Assembly: GCA_036924085.1 (NCBI GenBank)
Contig: JAVGWX010000005.1
Location: 40,307,664 to 40,371,663 of the forward strand
Length of the DNA stretch: 64,000 nt
From: Ariolimax columbianus
Lineage: Eukaryota; Mollusca; Gastropoda; Stylommatophora; Arionidae
Direction: 5' to 3'
The first letter of the stretch is position 1. Each line of letters starts with the position of its first letter. Both the position numbers and the translations under genes were made by a program. Positions 32,245 through 43,660 of the stretch are shown here, in pieces. Below the pieces are notes generated by a model, which saw nothing but the letters and a program-made list of their open reading frames with translations, ran no database searches and was not told where the DNA came from.

Positions 32245-34133
32245 TACTTTCCAGTGGCAAAGTGTCATGGAAAGACAACATCGCTGTGGAAGTCATCAAT
32301 GAAAATATAGATGTTCTCTTGCCTAACCTTCACAATCTCCTTATGCAGTATCATAGAGATGGCGAAGTTCCCTATGACGTATGTGATGCTATGATAGTGA
32401 CACTATACAAGATAAAGGGAACAAAGAAGATTACAAGGACTACAGTGGCACCACTCTTCTGAGCTCCACATGTAAGGTATTTGCACGTGTCATACTAAAG
32501 TGAATACAGAAACTTGCATAACGTATTCCTCCGGAATCACAGTGTGATTTCAGAGCTGCGTGGTTAACAGCGGACATGATTTTTACTCTCCGAAAACTCC
32601 AAGAAAAATGCAGAGCAGGAAATACCACTTTTTATCGCATTTGTGGACCTAACAGAGGCGTTTTGCACAGTCTGCAGACTTGAATTATTCAAGGTTTTGG
32701 GGTACATTGACTGCCCTCCAACACTTCTCAAACTTATTGTCTCGTTCCATGAGGACATGAGAGCCAAGGTACAGTTCGATGCCGGTACACCTGACAGCTT
32801 TGAGGTTAAGATTCTAGTCAAGCAGGTCGGTGTACCTGCTCCCACTCTTTTCAGTATTTTCTTTGCAGTCCTGCTGGATTATGCCCTCCGTGGTGCTACT
32901 GGCTATGTCTTCATTCGCATTAGATCTGATGGTTCCCTTTCCCCCACAGCTCGCCTGACAAAAACTACAGAACTTATTTTCGCCGATGAGACTGCTCTTC
33001 AGTGGCACAATGATTCTGCCCTGCAGTTGCTAATGGACCATGTAGTCAAGGCTTGTAATCTGTTTTCTCTGACTAAACGTGTTACAAAAACTGTAGTTCT
33101 GAGTCAAAGAATTACCACAACAAGTATAACTTTAAACGACAACCGGGGACGGCGTGGCCTAGTGGTTAAGTGACACGGCTCACAACCAGAAGGTGCTGGG
33201 TTCGATCCCCATCACAGCACCGGCCGTTACCCCAGGGAAGCAAACCCTTAGAAAATGCAGGAGGAAGCACACCCTTACATAAAATGCATGCTGAAGTCGG
33301 ATGCACTGGGCCGACAGGCGCAAAATAAAAACGCAGTGCAACACACACCGCTTTCGGGATTAGAGAAATAAGGCGAACGCAAAAAAATTAATAAAATAAA
33401 CGACAACCTAATTACGCAAATACAACAATTCTGCTATTTGGGGTCAAATGTCACATCAACCTTCTCACGTGAAGAAGAAATGCACCTCTTACATTTGGCA
33501 AATTATCTAAAAGAGTTTGGGAACATAATTAATTAACGATGCAAACGAGAACTCAGAAATATCGGGCCTGCGTGTCTAGCACCTTACTGTGTGGCTCCGA
33601 AGAAGTCAACATCTTTCATCTTTGTTGATTGTGCAGAATAATGAAAATCAGGGGGCCAGACAAAATGACCAGCACAGAGGTATTGCATTGAGCCAAGCTA
33701 GAATCCATCATGGTGACACTCAGGGGTGGAAGGTTGAGGTTGCTGGAACGTATAAGAGGAATGGAAAACAACTACATACTCAAACTAGTACTTTTCTGTG
33801 AACTTTTGGGGAACTGAGACCCTAGTCCAGTCAGACACAACATACTGACCAGGACGTTGCGTCAGTGTCAGGCACAAAACACTGACCAAGACCACAATCT
33901 CTCTTCCATGTAGCGTTCCCTGGAAACAAGCTGTTTTCAAGGCAGCATGACTGATAAGATGGGGATCGATGTGATCCCCGTAGCAGTGAGCACCGCGCAG
34001 ATGAATTCAAGCATAGCACAACCGCCTGGAGGACCGCGGTCCACATTCAACCACATGTTCGGGATGTGAGGAAAGCTGCTACAACCCGCCACTTAACGTC
34101 TTTTTCAAAGCCTACAAAAGAATAATCTAACTA
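32245..34133 (+). pseudogene. LINE RT fragment, interrupted by a SINE
   Basis: Frames give VLLPNLHNLLMQYHRDGEVP (about 32311-32370), DAMIVTLYKIKG (32389-32420), FIAFVDLTEAFCTVCRLEL (32632-32685; RT box A with FD changed to FC), GVPAPTLFSIFFAVLLDYAL (32830-32890), ELIFADETALQWHND (32968-33012; FADD changed to FADE) and FCYLGSNVTSTFSREEE (33428-33480). Reading frame and sense resume across the SINE. A related family supplies the 3' part at 48370-49480. The last stretch, 33990-34133, belongs to the dispersed repeat also seen at 4111-4440. Confidence 0.8.
33145..33396 (+). mobile_element. tRNA-derived SINE family 1, complete, 12-bp TSD
   Basis: A 252-bp element. Its head has a pol III A box (GTGGCCTAGTGGTTAAG, 33155-33170) and a B box (GGGTTCGATCCCC, 33199-33211), as in a tRNA. 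A central block at 33288-33325 (TGCTGAAGTCGGATGCACTG and on) is shared with SINE family 2. The tail is GATTAGAGAAATAAGGCGAA then A-rich. The exact TSD TAAACGACAACC lies at 33133-33144 and 33397-33408. It is inserted in LINE coding sequence. Other copies are at 36051-36315 and 57685-57935 (both minus). Confidence 0.93.
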
Positions 34134-34146
34134 ATTATGGGCATTC

Positions 34147-35142
34147 TTCTTCTTCATCTTCTTCTTCGTACGCTGTCAAACGTCAACCTGTATTTTTTTC
34201 GAAAAAAGCAGATGTGATCCTGAGGCTGTCGACACTGCCATAGAGCTTATCTAGTGTTGCTACTGGTGATGGTCACATGTGCTTTCTCTGATCTTCGTAT
34301 GTCGGGCAGTTTTGCACCAGATGTTCAGCGGTCATTTTCCCGGTACCACAAGTGCATTCGTCAGTGCCACCTATCTTCAGTTTATTGAATAGGTGGTACC
34401 TCAGTCTGTTGTGGCCTGTGCGGAGTCTGAAGGCCACGACCTGCTCTCTTCTGTTCAACTGGTAATAGGCATAATTTTTTGTGTAGCCAGTATGACCTGT
34501 TTCCCATTTGGTCATGTATCTAGCTCTAATAAGCCTTTTGGACAGTGGGATGGAACCCACTGTACCACTACTCTTTTTGGTGCGGACTGCTGGCAAAGTT
34601 GACAGAGTACTGCTCTTAAATCATTAAGTTCAGTATTTTTCTGGCTTTTTAGTGCTGTGACTACGGCCAGAGCATCTGTAAACAGGACTATCTGGCTTTC
34701 ATTTCATTTGCCTGTCAGCATTGCTTCTACTGCAGCCCTCAGTGCCTCTGCCTCCGCTTTGAAATTGCTTGAGTATTTTCCAGTTGCCATTGACAGTGTT
34801 ATTTTTCTACCATTTGGTAGGCTCAGGAATACCCCTGCCCCTTCGTTCTGTGTTGTGTTTGTTACAGAACCGTCGGTGTATGCATGGGTCCAGTCCATGC
34901 TTAGGTAGTTTTTCGTTATGTACCTCAGGGTTATGTATCTTCTTTCTTTTTCAGTCTGGCTGTTCTTGTTTCTAATACCTGGTATATTTTCTACTACCTC
35001 CAGAATGATATGCTGCTTCCAGGTAGGTTTGCGTACAGTAGGGATGGACTTTGGTGTTGTTAATGTGTTCATATTGTTTTCGCTCATCTTTGCTGTGGCT
35101 ATTTCTGCAAAGTTTCTCCGCTTTAGTTTCCCATTTCCAAAT
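34147..35142 (-). mobile_element. I-type LINE, 5'-truncated, minus strand, 13-bp TSD
   Basis: The minus strand reads FGNGKLKRRNFAEIA, DWTHAYTDGS (RNase H D), FKAEAEALRAAVEAML, then after a small deletion and frame changes RLRTGHNRLRYHLFNKLK and DECTCGTGKMTAEHLVQNC. The (AGA)n-type tail is at 34147-34170. Exact flanks ATTATGGGCATTC occur at 34134-34146 and 35143-35155. It is more diverged from the 28-31 kb element than the 20 kb copy is, so it is probably older. The target is an (AAC)-tailed repeat whose unoccupied relative is at 4111-4440. Confidence 0.93.
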
Positions 35143-35490
35143 ATTATGGGCATTCAATAACAACAACAACAGCAACAACAACAAAAGCAGCTGTGAACTT
35201 TCTGTGGGGAAAGATACATGTAGGTAGACCAGTGTTAAGATACAAAAAAATTCACGTAAAATCTCAATGAAATACTTCTTCGTAGACTTTCAATAGTTGG
35301 GGATGGCTGATGATAGAGCTCCATAGAAAACAACATTCTATTGAGGTCTAGAGACGTTCAAGTAAACGCTAGAAAACAAGTTGGGAGAGCAAGCGAGAAA
35401 GGCGCAAAAGTGAATGTAACCATATATCCAATACCTGCACGCCCTGTGGTAAAGTTTGCCTCTCTGAGAACAGCAGGATCAGCCATGATA
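35143..35490. other. Rest of the target repeat, then no gene
   Basis: The target repeat ends in AATAACAACAACAACAGCAA (35156-35175 region). The remainder to 35490 shows nothing recognisable. Confidence 0.5.
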
Positions 35491-35494
35491 AGAT

Positions 35495-35880
35495 AAGACG
35501 AGTGAGGTAGGATGCGTGAGGCGGAATGAGTGAGAAAAGACGAGTGAGATAAGACGAGTTAGTAAGTCGAGTGAGATAAGATCTATGAGCTAAATCGAGT
35601 GAGATAAGGCAAGTGAGATAAGACGAGTGAGATAAGGCAAGTGAGATAAGACGAGATAAGATGAGTGAGATAAGATGTGTGAGGCAGGATGAGTAAGATA
35701 AGGCGAGATAAGCCGAGTCAGGTAAGCCGAGTGAGATAAGGCGAGTGAGGTAAGACGAGTAAGATCAGCCGAGTGAGATAAGCCGAGTGAGATAAGATGA
35801 GTGAGATGAAACGAATGAGAAAAGACGAGTGAGACAAGGTGTATGAGGCAGGATGAATGAGAAAAGACACAGGAGATTAA
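35495..35880 (+). repeat. 14/15-bp minisatellite
   Basis: Irregular tandem repeats of GAGTGAGATAAGAC and variants (GATAAGGCGAGT, GATAAGCCGAGT). Early units from about 35495 are more degenerate. On the minus strand it yields a Leu/Ser/His-rich frame of no coding significance. Confidence 0.9.
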
Positions 35881-36050
35881 AACAGCTACATCATATGATA
35901 TCAGCTGAATATATATCTGCACATGGATACGGTTGTAGGTACAGAAAGTTCAGGTAGCGTGCTGGTTGTACACACTCTTTCCTCATCCCTTCACTCAGCC
36001 ACATCCACATTACTACCACTTTGTTTTAACTTGCTCGATTCACGTTTAAT

Positions 36051-36315
36051 TTTGTTGTTGTTTTTGTTTTGTTTTGTGTTCGCCTCTTTTCTCTAATCCC
36101 CAAGACGGTGTACGTTGCACTGCGGTTTTTATTTTTGCGCCTGTCGGCCCAATGCATCCGACTTCTGCATTCATTTTGTCTAAGCGTCTTCTTCCACCTG
36201 CATTTTCTAAGGGTTTGCTTTCCGTGGGTAACGGCCGGTGCTGTGATGGGGATCGAACCCAGCACCTTCTGGTTGTGAGCCATGTCAATTAACCACTTGC
36301 CTACGCACTTCCCTC
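36051..36315 (-). mobile_element. SINE family 1, minus strand, 11-bp TSD
   Basis: The reverse complement matches the SINE at 33145-33396 from the A-box region (CAAGTGGTTAATTGACATGG variant) through the B box (GGGTTCGATCCCCATC) and central block to a (A/C)-rich tail, seen here as TTTTGTTGTTGTTTTTG. The exact TSD TCACGTTTAAT is at 36040-36050 and 36316-36326. Confidence 0.92.
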
Positions 36316-36435
36316 TCACGTTTAATAAAACTCCAGCAGTCTGAAGATTACCGATTGATCGATTTCGTTGCCCTTATCCGACAGGCAACCATTGATTTGT
36401 TCTCAGATTTACCTAATTACCCTTCAAAACAAATA

Positions 36436-36436
36436 C

Positions 36437-36481
<45 letters not shown>

Positions 36482-36508
36482 AGGAGAGAGAGAGAGAGAG
36501 GGGGAGAC
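36436..36508. repeat. (TA)n and (GA)n microsatellites
   Basis: A TA run at 36436-36458 passes into GA-rich repeats to about 36508. Confidence 0.95.
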
Positions 36509-37300
36509 AAAGAGGAGCTAGAGGAGAAATCCTGTCACCTCCCTGACCTGTGTGGAACACTAACCTGCCCCCTTGCAGACACACACACGCTATGGACGCT
36601 TTCGATCAAGGCCTAGCTGTCAGCTGTTTCATTACCGTGAGTATGACCAACGCAGTAGATCCTTTCAACTTTTCTGGCCTGAAAATAGTTTTGCAAAATG
36701 AGCAATACACCAATCAATGTTACATGCAGTCAATTCATGCGCGTGCAGAAACACACCCATACATGTGCAAGTACGCCTGTACTCACCTACACGCAAGCAC
36801 ACGGGCATGTACTCACTTCTACAAATACGTATAATTCAACGCTGTGAATGGAATGAAACGTTCGCAGGTCGGCCTCATCTCATTGCTGCTCGTCAGCTGT
36901 CATAGTCACTAGCACTGGTATCAACAGTTTCTGCAGCTAGAGTGAACAGTTTTGTCTATAGTCACATTTATCAAACAGAGTAACTTCAGGCACTATGCTG
37001 AGATACCATTCATCTGACGATATAACGATTGAAACTGTTGTATGATTTTAAATTACTGCTGCACATGTGCTGCAAAAAGTGTCCTATATTTGAGCAACAC
37101 AGAAACTACACGTAGCTGTGGTGTATATCATTCCACGAAGGTACCAAAAACGCCAGACTGGCAAGGGATGCTAGAATATTCAAGTTAATGTCTACAGGCA
37201 TATATGCATTGAGGCGACCAGTAGTCACATGCTGAACTAATATTACATAATTTAGTTGCATTGTACGTAAGAAGCCCTTCACACATTTGGAGGGAAGGAG
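36509..37300. other. No gene seen
   Basis: No recognisable gene or repeat. The frame at 36550-36834 contains an ACAC-rich, low-complexity end and is not a credible gene. A G-run lies at 37315-37327. Confidence 0.4.
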
Positions 37301-37439
37301 GGGTAGGAAAGGGCGGGGGGGGGGGGTCTTCATTTTCTGGCAAAGTGGGACAAGGAGGGCTAAAATAGATCCCGTTAACACATCAGTGTGGCATGTTGGG
37401 GATCAACAACAAGCCTGCCGTCTTGGCTTTCCCAGATTA

Positions 37440-38810
37440 TTCCTACATGTTGGGACAGAGTGTGGCAAGGGGGGTGGGGATCCTACATTTGGGACAGAGT
37501 GGGGCAAGGGGAGTGGGGATCCTACATTTGGGACAGAGTGTGGCAAGGGGGGTGGGGATCCTACATGTTGGGACAGAGTGTGGCAAGGGGGGTGGGGATC
37601 CTACATGTTGTGACAGAGTGTGGCAAGGGGGGTGGGGATCCTACATGTTTGGACAGAGTGTGGCAAGGGGGGGGTGGGGATCCTACATGTTGTGACAGAG
37701 TGGTAAGGGGGAGGGGTGGGGATCCTACATGTTGGGACAGAGTGTGGCAAGGGGGGTGTGGATCCTACATGTTGTGACAGAGTGGTAAGGGGGAGGGGGG
37801 GATCCTACATGTTGTGACATTGTGTGGCAAAGGGAATGAGGATCCTTCATGTTGGGACAGAGTGGTGAGGGGGTGGGGGTGGGGATCCTACATGTTGTGA
37901 CAGAGTGGTAAGGGGGAGGGGTGGGGATCCTACATGTTGTGACAGAGTGTGGCAAGGGGGGTGGGGATCCTACATGTTGTGACAGAGTGTGGAAAGGGGG
38001 GTGGGGATCCTACATGTTGGGACAGAGTGTGGCAAGGGGGGTGGGGATCCTACATGTTGTGACAGAGTGGTAAGGGGGAGGGGTGGGGATCCTACATGTT
38101 GGGACAGAGTGTGGCAAGGAGGATGGGGATCCTACATGTTGTGACATTGTGTGGCAAAGGAAATGGGGATCGTACATGTTGGGACAGAGTGGTGAGGGGG
38201 TTGGCGTGGGGATCCTACATGTTGTGAAAGAGTGGTAAGGTGGGGCGGGGGTGGGGATCCTACATGTTGGGACAGAGTGTGATAAGGGGGGGGGGGGATC
38301 CTACATGTTGCGACAGAGTGTGGCAAGGGGGATGGGGATCCTACATGTTGTGACAGAGTGGTAAGGGGGGGGGGGGATCCTACATGTTGTGACATTGTGT
38401 GGCAAAGGAAATGAGGATCCTACATGTTGGGACAGAGTGGTGAGGGGGTGGGGGGGGGGGGTGGGGATCCTACATGTTGTGACAGAGTGGTAAGGGGGAT
38501 GGGGATCATACATGTTGTGACAGAGTGGTAAGGGGGGAGGGGGGGAATCCTACATGTTGTGACAGAGTGTGGTAAAAGGTGTGGGGATCCTACATGTTGT
38601 GACAGGGTGTGGTAAAAGGTATGGGGATTCTACATGTTGTGACAGGGTGTGGTAAAAGGTATGGGGATCCTACATGTTGTGACAGAGTGTGGTAAGGGGC
38701 ATGGTGATCCTACATATTGTGACATTGTGTGGTAAAATGTTTGGGGATCCAACATCTTGTTGTAAAGTTTGGCAAGGGAGATGGGGATCCAACATTTTGT
38801 GATGAATTGT
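37440..38810 (+). repeat. 40-bp G-rich minisatellite, about 34 copies
   Basis: Unit GGGACAGAGTGTGGCAAGGG followed by GGGTGGGGATCCTACATGTT, with variants TGTGACAGAGTGGTAAGGGG and GTGACATTGTGTGGCAAAGG. G-tract lengths vary from unit to unit. Each unit carries four or more runs of at least three G across neighbouring copies, so G-quadruplex formation on the plus strand is plausible. Units toward the 3' end (after 38560) are most diverged. Frames through it are repeat artefacts. Confidence 0.95.
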
Positions 38811-39486
38811 GCCGTCACGCAGTCGAAATGGATACTGTTTTCTATATTAAAGTATTGTTAGTCTCTAATCAAATTTTTGCGTCCATTTGAGTCAGAGTGC
38901 ATATTCAATTCGAATGAGTGGAGCAATTAAAACTCGTTTAATAAATATTTGAGAAAAAACGTCAATGTCCCAAACAGGGATCGAATGAGAAATTAGGACA
39001 TCATAAATATTATGTCGAATACATATCGACTACCACTGGGCGCAATTAACACAAGATATTGTGTACAAGCCACAAGCAGACCACGTGGCAAATGGATAGA
39101 TGAATTCAGAAATCCGACAACCACACATGCCTGAAACGACATACGCAACACCTGGATCAAGACAGGAAGTGTCAGTTTCCCATGACGCTTAATGGCATAA
39201 AAACACGGAAAAGTAAAGTATAGTAAGTGAACGTGTGGAGCCAGCCCTCCCGCCTTACAAATATAACTTCACAAGAACTTAACGTTTTTGCCTGCGTCCT
39301 CTGCCTATTTGGATCAACACTAGATAATACCAAGGAGCATAACATATTCAAAGTGTTTTTCTAATTTACATGAATAGGAGTTTTTTTTAAAAGTTAACTA
39401 GCTAAAACTGACGATTATTTAGAGAAAATATAGATACACACACGCACGTACACACACACACACAGACACATACATACCTACATGAT
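38811..39486. other. No gene seen
   Basis: AT-rich sequence. ACAC-rich microsatellite at 39433-39465. Nothing else is clear. Confidence 0.4.
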
Positions 39487-40140
39487 GTTGTTCGTCCATC
39501 ACAAGTGATGAAGACTACTGTCTTTGTTCAGCCGTGGGGACAGTCTTTTCTCTTGCTGTGTCCGCTGAAATTGGTGACTGACGGCAGTGATTTGGATTAA
39601 AGTGAGGAAGAAACTCTCCTTTTGTCAACCTCACTAGCTAGTCCTGAGCTACCTTTGTTCAGGATGCAGAATTTTCCTCAGGGTTTACTCACAAAGCCTT
39701 TCCTGTAAACAGGTATACAGCAAGGCAGCGGAGGGGAGGGGGGGGGGGGAATGACATCTAATGTTGTGAATCTTGCCTTTTCCATAATCGAAAGAGATCG
39801 TTGGGACATAACTCAGTGTAGGAGTGAGTTTGGCATCTCCCCCGGCTGTGTTCAGTCCATTTTAGTTGTGTCTAAATTTCACACACCAAAATTGACACTG
39901 TTTGCAGCTAGAGCGAAGGGCGCCGATCTCGTGAAGTTCAGCCGTGTCAGCTAGACATGTTTAAGCGTAGGGCTAACCGATGTCCAGACCAGGATAATCG
40001 GACGTAAGAAATCCCCCAAAAAACCAACGAATTAAAGAGTAAACAACAACACATTTCCATGAACACAAGTGTAAGTCATCGACTAGTTTGAATTCCAGGC
40101 AAATCCGTGGTCTGGCGGTATCCAGAGTGAACTAAAACAG
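39487..40140 (-). repeat. Unclassified dispersed repeat, copy C, minus strand
   Basis: The reverse complement follows copy A closely over its length, including the block CCTGTTTACAGGATAGGCTT-type, the CACACTAGTCGACGA start (here AACTAGTCGATGACTTACAC) and the CATCAC palindrome end (39495-39510). It adds the outer end GCCAGACCACGGATTTGCC. A G-run interrupts it at 39740-39749. Confidence 0.8.
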
Positions 40141-40229
40141 CAGAGTAATGTAGACATTCTTCCCTATACGCAACTTTTGAACAGTGAACAACGAACGATG
40201 GTTATTTGTCTACCTCCAATATCGCTGTT

Positions 40230-40470
40230 GTTGAGAGGTAAGGCCTCTCATAGCGTTTAACGGAGACGGTGGACGATTGAATACCACATGTTTCGAGCAA
40301 TCCATGGCTTCAAGAACTATGGCACCAGAGTGCCTGCATCCTGAGTTACATTCAGTCGCCTTGACTTATAAGACTTATAAGACGCCACTGGTCAAAGGTA
40401 GCTCGGGACCAGAGCGTGATGCTGATGACCAAACATTTTTCCAGACACTATGCAATAGCATGAGACGCCG
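40230..40470 (+). repeat. SINE-like repeat related to 23470-23705
   Basis: Shares CCAGAGTGCCTGCATCCTGA, CAGTCGCCTTGAC and CCACTGGTCAAAGGTAGCTC with the insert at 23470-23705 and with dispersed repeat A. The 5' half, with a possible B-box remnant (GGACGATTGAATACC), is degraded. Confidence 0.6.
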
Positions 40471-41364
40471 ATGACTAGTCTTTGTTAATGCTGCAGGAGG
40501 TCACACGCGGTATTAATGATGGCTGTGACTTCATGACAGTGAGTGCAACTTTGTTGTTATTACCCCTAAGGTTGACAACTACTTAGGAACCGCCTTTGAA
40601 TTTTTTCATGTTTAAGAATACCACACATTGTTGTCAGTAGATGGATCAAAAATGTACAATCAGTAGTTTAAATTACTTTAAATTTAGCACGAGTTGCGGT
40701 TCTTAAAATAAAGCGACGGGTTTTTAATGGCGCCAAGTATATATATATATATCAAGAACTACTTCTTTGTGTGGGCATAAGTAGTGATTATGATTTAGTG
40801 ATGCTCAACTACTTATAGAATCAAGGTGAACATAATGAATATAAATATATATATAATCGTGTAGCGAGGAGGGGAGAGGGGATACACTTATGACCAAGTT
40901 TCGTGACGTTAATGTCGCAGGTAGATAAAGATGTGGTTGTCCATTGACACAAAAGTAATACGTGAAAAACGGCTTTATATCAGAGCTGTGTTATATTTGC
41001 GATTTATTGAGAACAACGACAACGTCTATTTTGGCCATGTTCTTGAACTCAGAAAATGATTTTCAACTTCCAACTCTTCTCTCATCCATGGATTGTACAC
41101 CTTCCTGTCTGAATAGTATTGGCTGTCTACGTGTTAACAGAACCAACATCACTACGCACTAAGCAGATCCAAAAGGTGTTCATTGTCTTCCATCTGAGGA
41201 GGAAGGGCTGGGCTTAAGATGTTTATTTCAGCACGCTGGCTATACACAATTTATATCAAATTCTACCAATAGTTGTCTTCAATTCGTCTTACATTTGATT
41301 GCTATGTCAAGCAGTCTTAGAATCACTCCTTGATTAACTGAGGTAACAGAGCATCTTAGTTCTT
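40471..41364. other. No gene seen
   Basis: Short TA runs at 40738-40752 and 40844-40855. No gene recognised. Confidence 0.4.
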
Positions 41365-41755
41365 AGTCGACCTGTACTTCTACAAGAGCAGGTGCCCCTA
41401 TGCAAGTCCCAGTTCTGGTATGAGCTGGATGTAGCCAGAAGGAATATTTCCTGCTTAGCAGGCTAGGCTCGAGCAGCTCAATACTCTGCAGCTTTGGGAC
41501 AAACGCTTACGGAAGGGTGGTTAACCGATGTACGAGTTCATCTTAATTGACTCAAACACTAGAGCAAAGTAAACCAGCAGCCTGCTAGACACCATCTATG
41601 CTGCTCTAAACAAACCACTTAACCGTGACCGGTGTTATGCTATGTCACACAATTGGTCACCTCTAACGACACGCTCTCTGTAGGGCAATGGTGCTATTCT
41701 TGTCCTTGTCACACACAAAGACCCAGGCGGACCACTAGGGCATTTACAGGTCACC
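41365..41755 (+). repeat. 390-bp hairpin-bearing dispersed repeat, copy 2
   Basis: Matches 12395-12785. Shared blocks include CGACCTGTACTTCTACAAGA, CTTAACCGTGACCGGTGTTATGC and TGGTGCTATTCTTGTCC. The second hairpin persists with one wobble and one mismatch (GAGTTCAT-CTTA-ATTGACTC, about 41533-41552). A 30-bp array begins directly at its 3' end. Confidence 0.8.
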
Positions 41756-42665
41756 AAAGTATCTACAGAGCATCTACAGGTCACAAAAGCATCTACAGGT
41801 GACTTAAGCATTTACAGAGCACCTACAGGTCACAAAAGCATCTACAGATCACTAAAGCATCTACAGAGCATCTGCAGGTCACAAAAGCATTTACAGGTCA
41901 CTAAAGCATCTACAGGTCACAAACGCATCTATAGGTCACTAAAGTATCTACAGAGCATCTACAGATCACAAAAGCATATACATAGCATCTACAGGTGACA
42001 AAAGCATCTACAGGTTCCTAAATATATACAGGTCACAAAAGCATCTACAGGTCACTAAACTATCTACAGGTCAGAAAAGCATCTACAGAGCATCTACAGG
42101 TCACTAAAGCATATACAGAGCATCTACAGGTGACAAAAGCATCTACAGGTCACTAAACTATCAACAGGTCACAAAAGCATCTACATGGCATCTACAGGTC
42201 ACTAAAGCATCTACAGGTCACAGAAGCATCTAGAGAGCATCTACAGGTCACTAAAGCATCTACAGAGCATCTACAGGTCACTAAAGCATTTACAGGTCAC
42301 TAACGCATCTACAGAGCATCTACAGGTCACTAAAGCATCTACAAAGCATCTACAGGTCACTAAAGCATCTACAGAGCATCTACAGGTCACTAAAGCATCA
42401 ACAGAGCATCTACAGGTCACCAAAGCATCTACAAAGCATCTACAGGTCACTAAAGCATCTACAAAGCATCTACAGGTCACAAAGCATCTAAAAAGCATCT
42501 ACAGGTCACTAAAGCATCTACAGAGTATCTACAGGTCTCTAAAGCATCTACAGAGCATCTACAGGTCACTAAAGCATCTAAAAAGCATCTACAGGTCACT
42601 AAAGCATCTACAGAGCATCTACAGGTCTCTAAAGCATCAACAAAGCATCTACAGGTCTGTAAATA
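41745..42665 (+). repeat. 30-bp minisatellite, about 30 copies
   Basis: Unit TCTACAGGTCACTAA followed by AGCATCTACAGAGCA, 30 bp. The two halves are themselves related (AGCATCTACAG), suggesting an older 14-16 bp unit. Units before 42200 are irregular, with half-units lost. Minus-strand frames with Cys/Val/Asp/Ala repeats result from the 30-bp period. Confidence 0.95.
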
Positions 42666-42984
42666 TATAGGTTCACCTCGTCCATATTTCATGTCGCTTA
42701 TAAAGGATCTATTAACCTAATTATCATCTCTTCTATTGCTGCGAATCCTTACTTTACAATGGGGTAAAAATGCACATAAGATTGTTAAGATGTGAGATTT
42801 CAATGTCTGTTCTCCATTAATGCTGTAGAAAAAAAGCTCTAACTTTTCAGAAACGTGGACGACTAACCTGACTAAGCTACGCCATAACTATGGTCGTCTT
42901 ATCAATCTCCATTCTCATTCTATAAGTATTTTTCCGCGCAAGCATCACTAACCCGGCCTGACCTTTCTGGTTTTTTTTTTCAGT
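42666..42984. other. No gene seen
   Basis: No recognisable feature. Confidence 0.4.
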
Positions 42985-43660
42985 TTAGAACGACCCACAG
43001 TCAGGAGGAACGTCCTAAAGTGAAACACCATCATTCAGGAAAACATATACAATAGAATAACCTCAGTCAGAGGAAACTTCCAATAGTAGAACATTATTAG
43101 TTAGGAAAAGCTCCCTACAGTTGATCTCTTCCTTTAGTTCAATATCATCAGTCAGGAGAAACTTCCTTTAGTTTAATACCATCAGTCAGGAGAAACTTCC
43201 TTTAGTTTAATACCATCAGTCAGGAGAAACTTATTTAGTTTAATACCATCAGTCAGGAGAAACTTCCTTTAGTTTAATACCATCAGTCAGGAGAAACTTC
43301 CTTTAGTTTAATACTATCAGTCAGGAGAAACTTCCTTTAGTTTAATACCATCAGTCATGAGAAACTTCCTTTAGTCCAATACCATCAGTCAGGAGAAACT
43401 TCCTTTAGTCCAATACCATCACTCAGGAGAAACTTCCTTTAGTTTAATACCATCAGTCAGGAGAAACTTCCTTTAGTCCAATACCATCACTCAGGAGAAA
43501 CTTCCTTTAGTTAAATACCATCAGTCAGGAGAAACTTCCTTTAGTCCAATACCATCAGTCAAGAGAAACTTTCTTTAGTTCAATACCATCAGTCAGGAGA
43601 CACTTCATTTAGTTCAATACCATCAGTCAGGAGATACTTTCTTTAGTTCAATACCATCCC
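42985..43660 (+). repeat. 34-bp minisatellite, left part, about 19 copies
   Basis: Unit ACCATCAGTCAGGAGAAAC followed by TTCCTTTAGTTTAAT, 34 bp, regular between 43140 and 43650 and degenerate before that. The array resumes at 45036-45105, after a LINE insertion. Confidence 0.95.

Noticed and set aside
37287..37955. Several overlapping Gly/Trp/Asp-rich frames of 76-129 codons
   Set aside because: They are three-frame readings of the 40-bp G-rich array with a tandem period, not genes.
38960..39050. tRNA-like sequence on the minus strand (TTCGATCCC)
   Set aside because: Only a B-box-like string is present. No convincing A box, stems or copies were found.
42271..42692. Cys-rich repeat proteins (CRCSVDALVT type)
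   Set aside because: These are the antisense reading of a 30-bp minisatellite. The Cys pattern is a by-product of the period.
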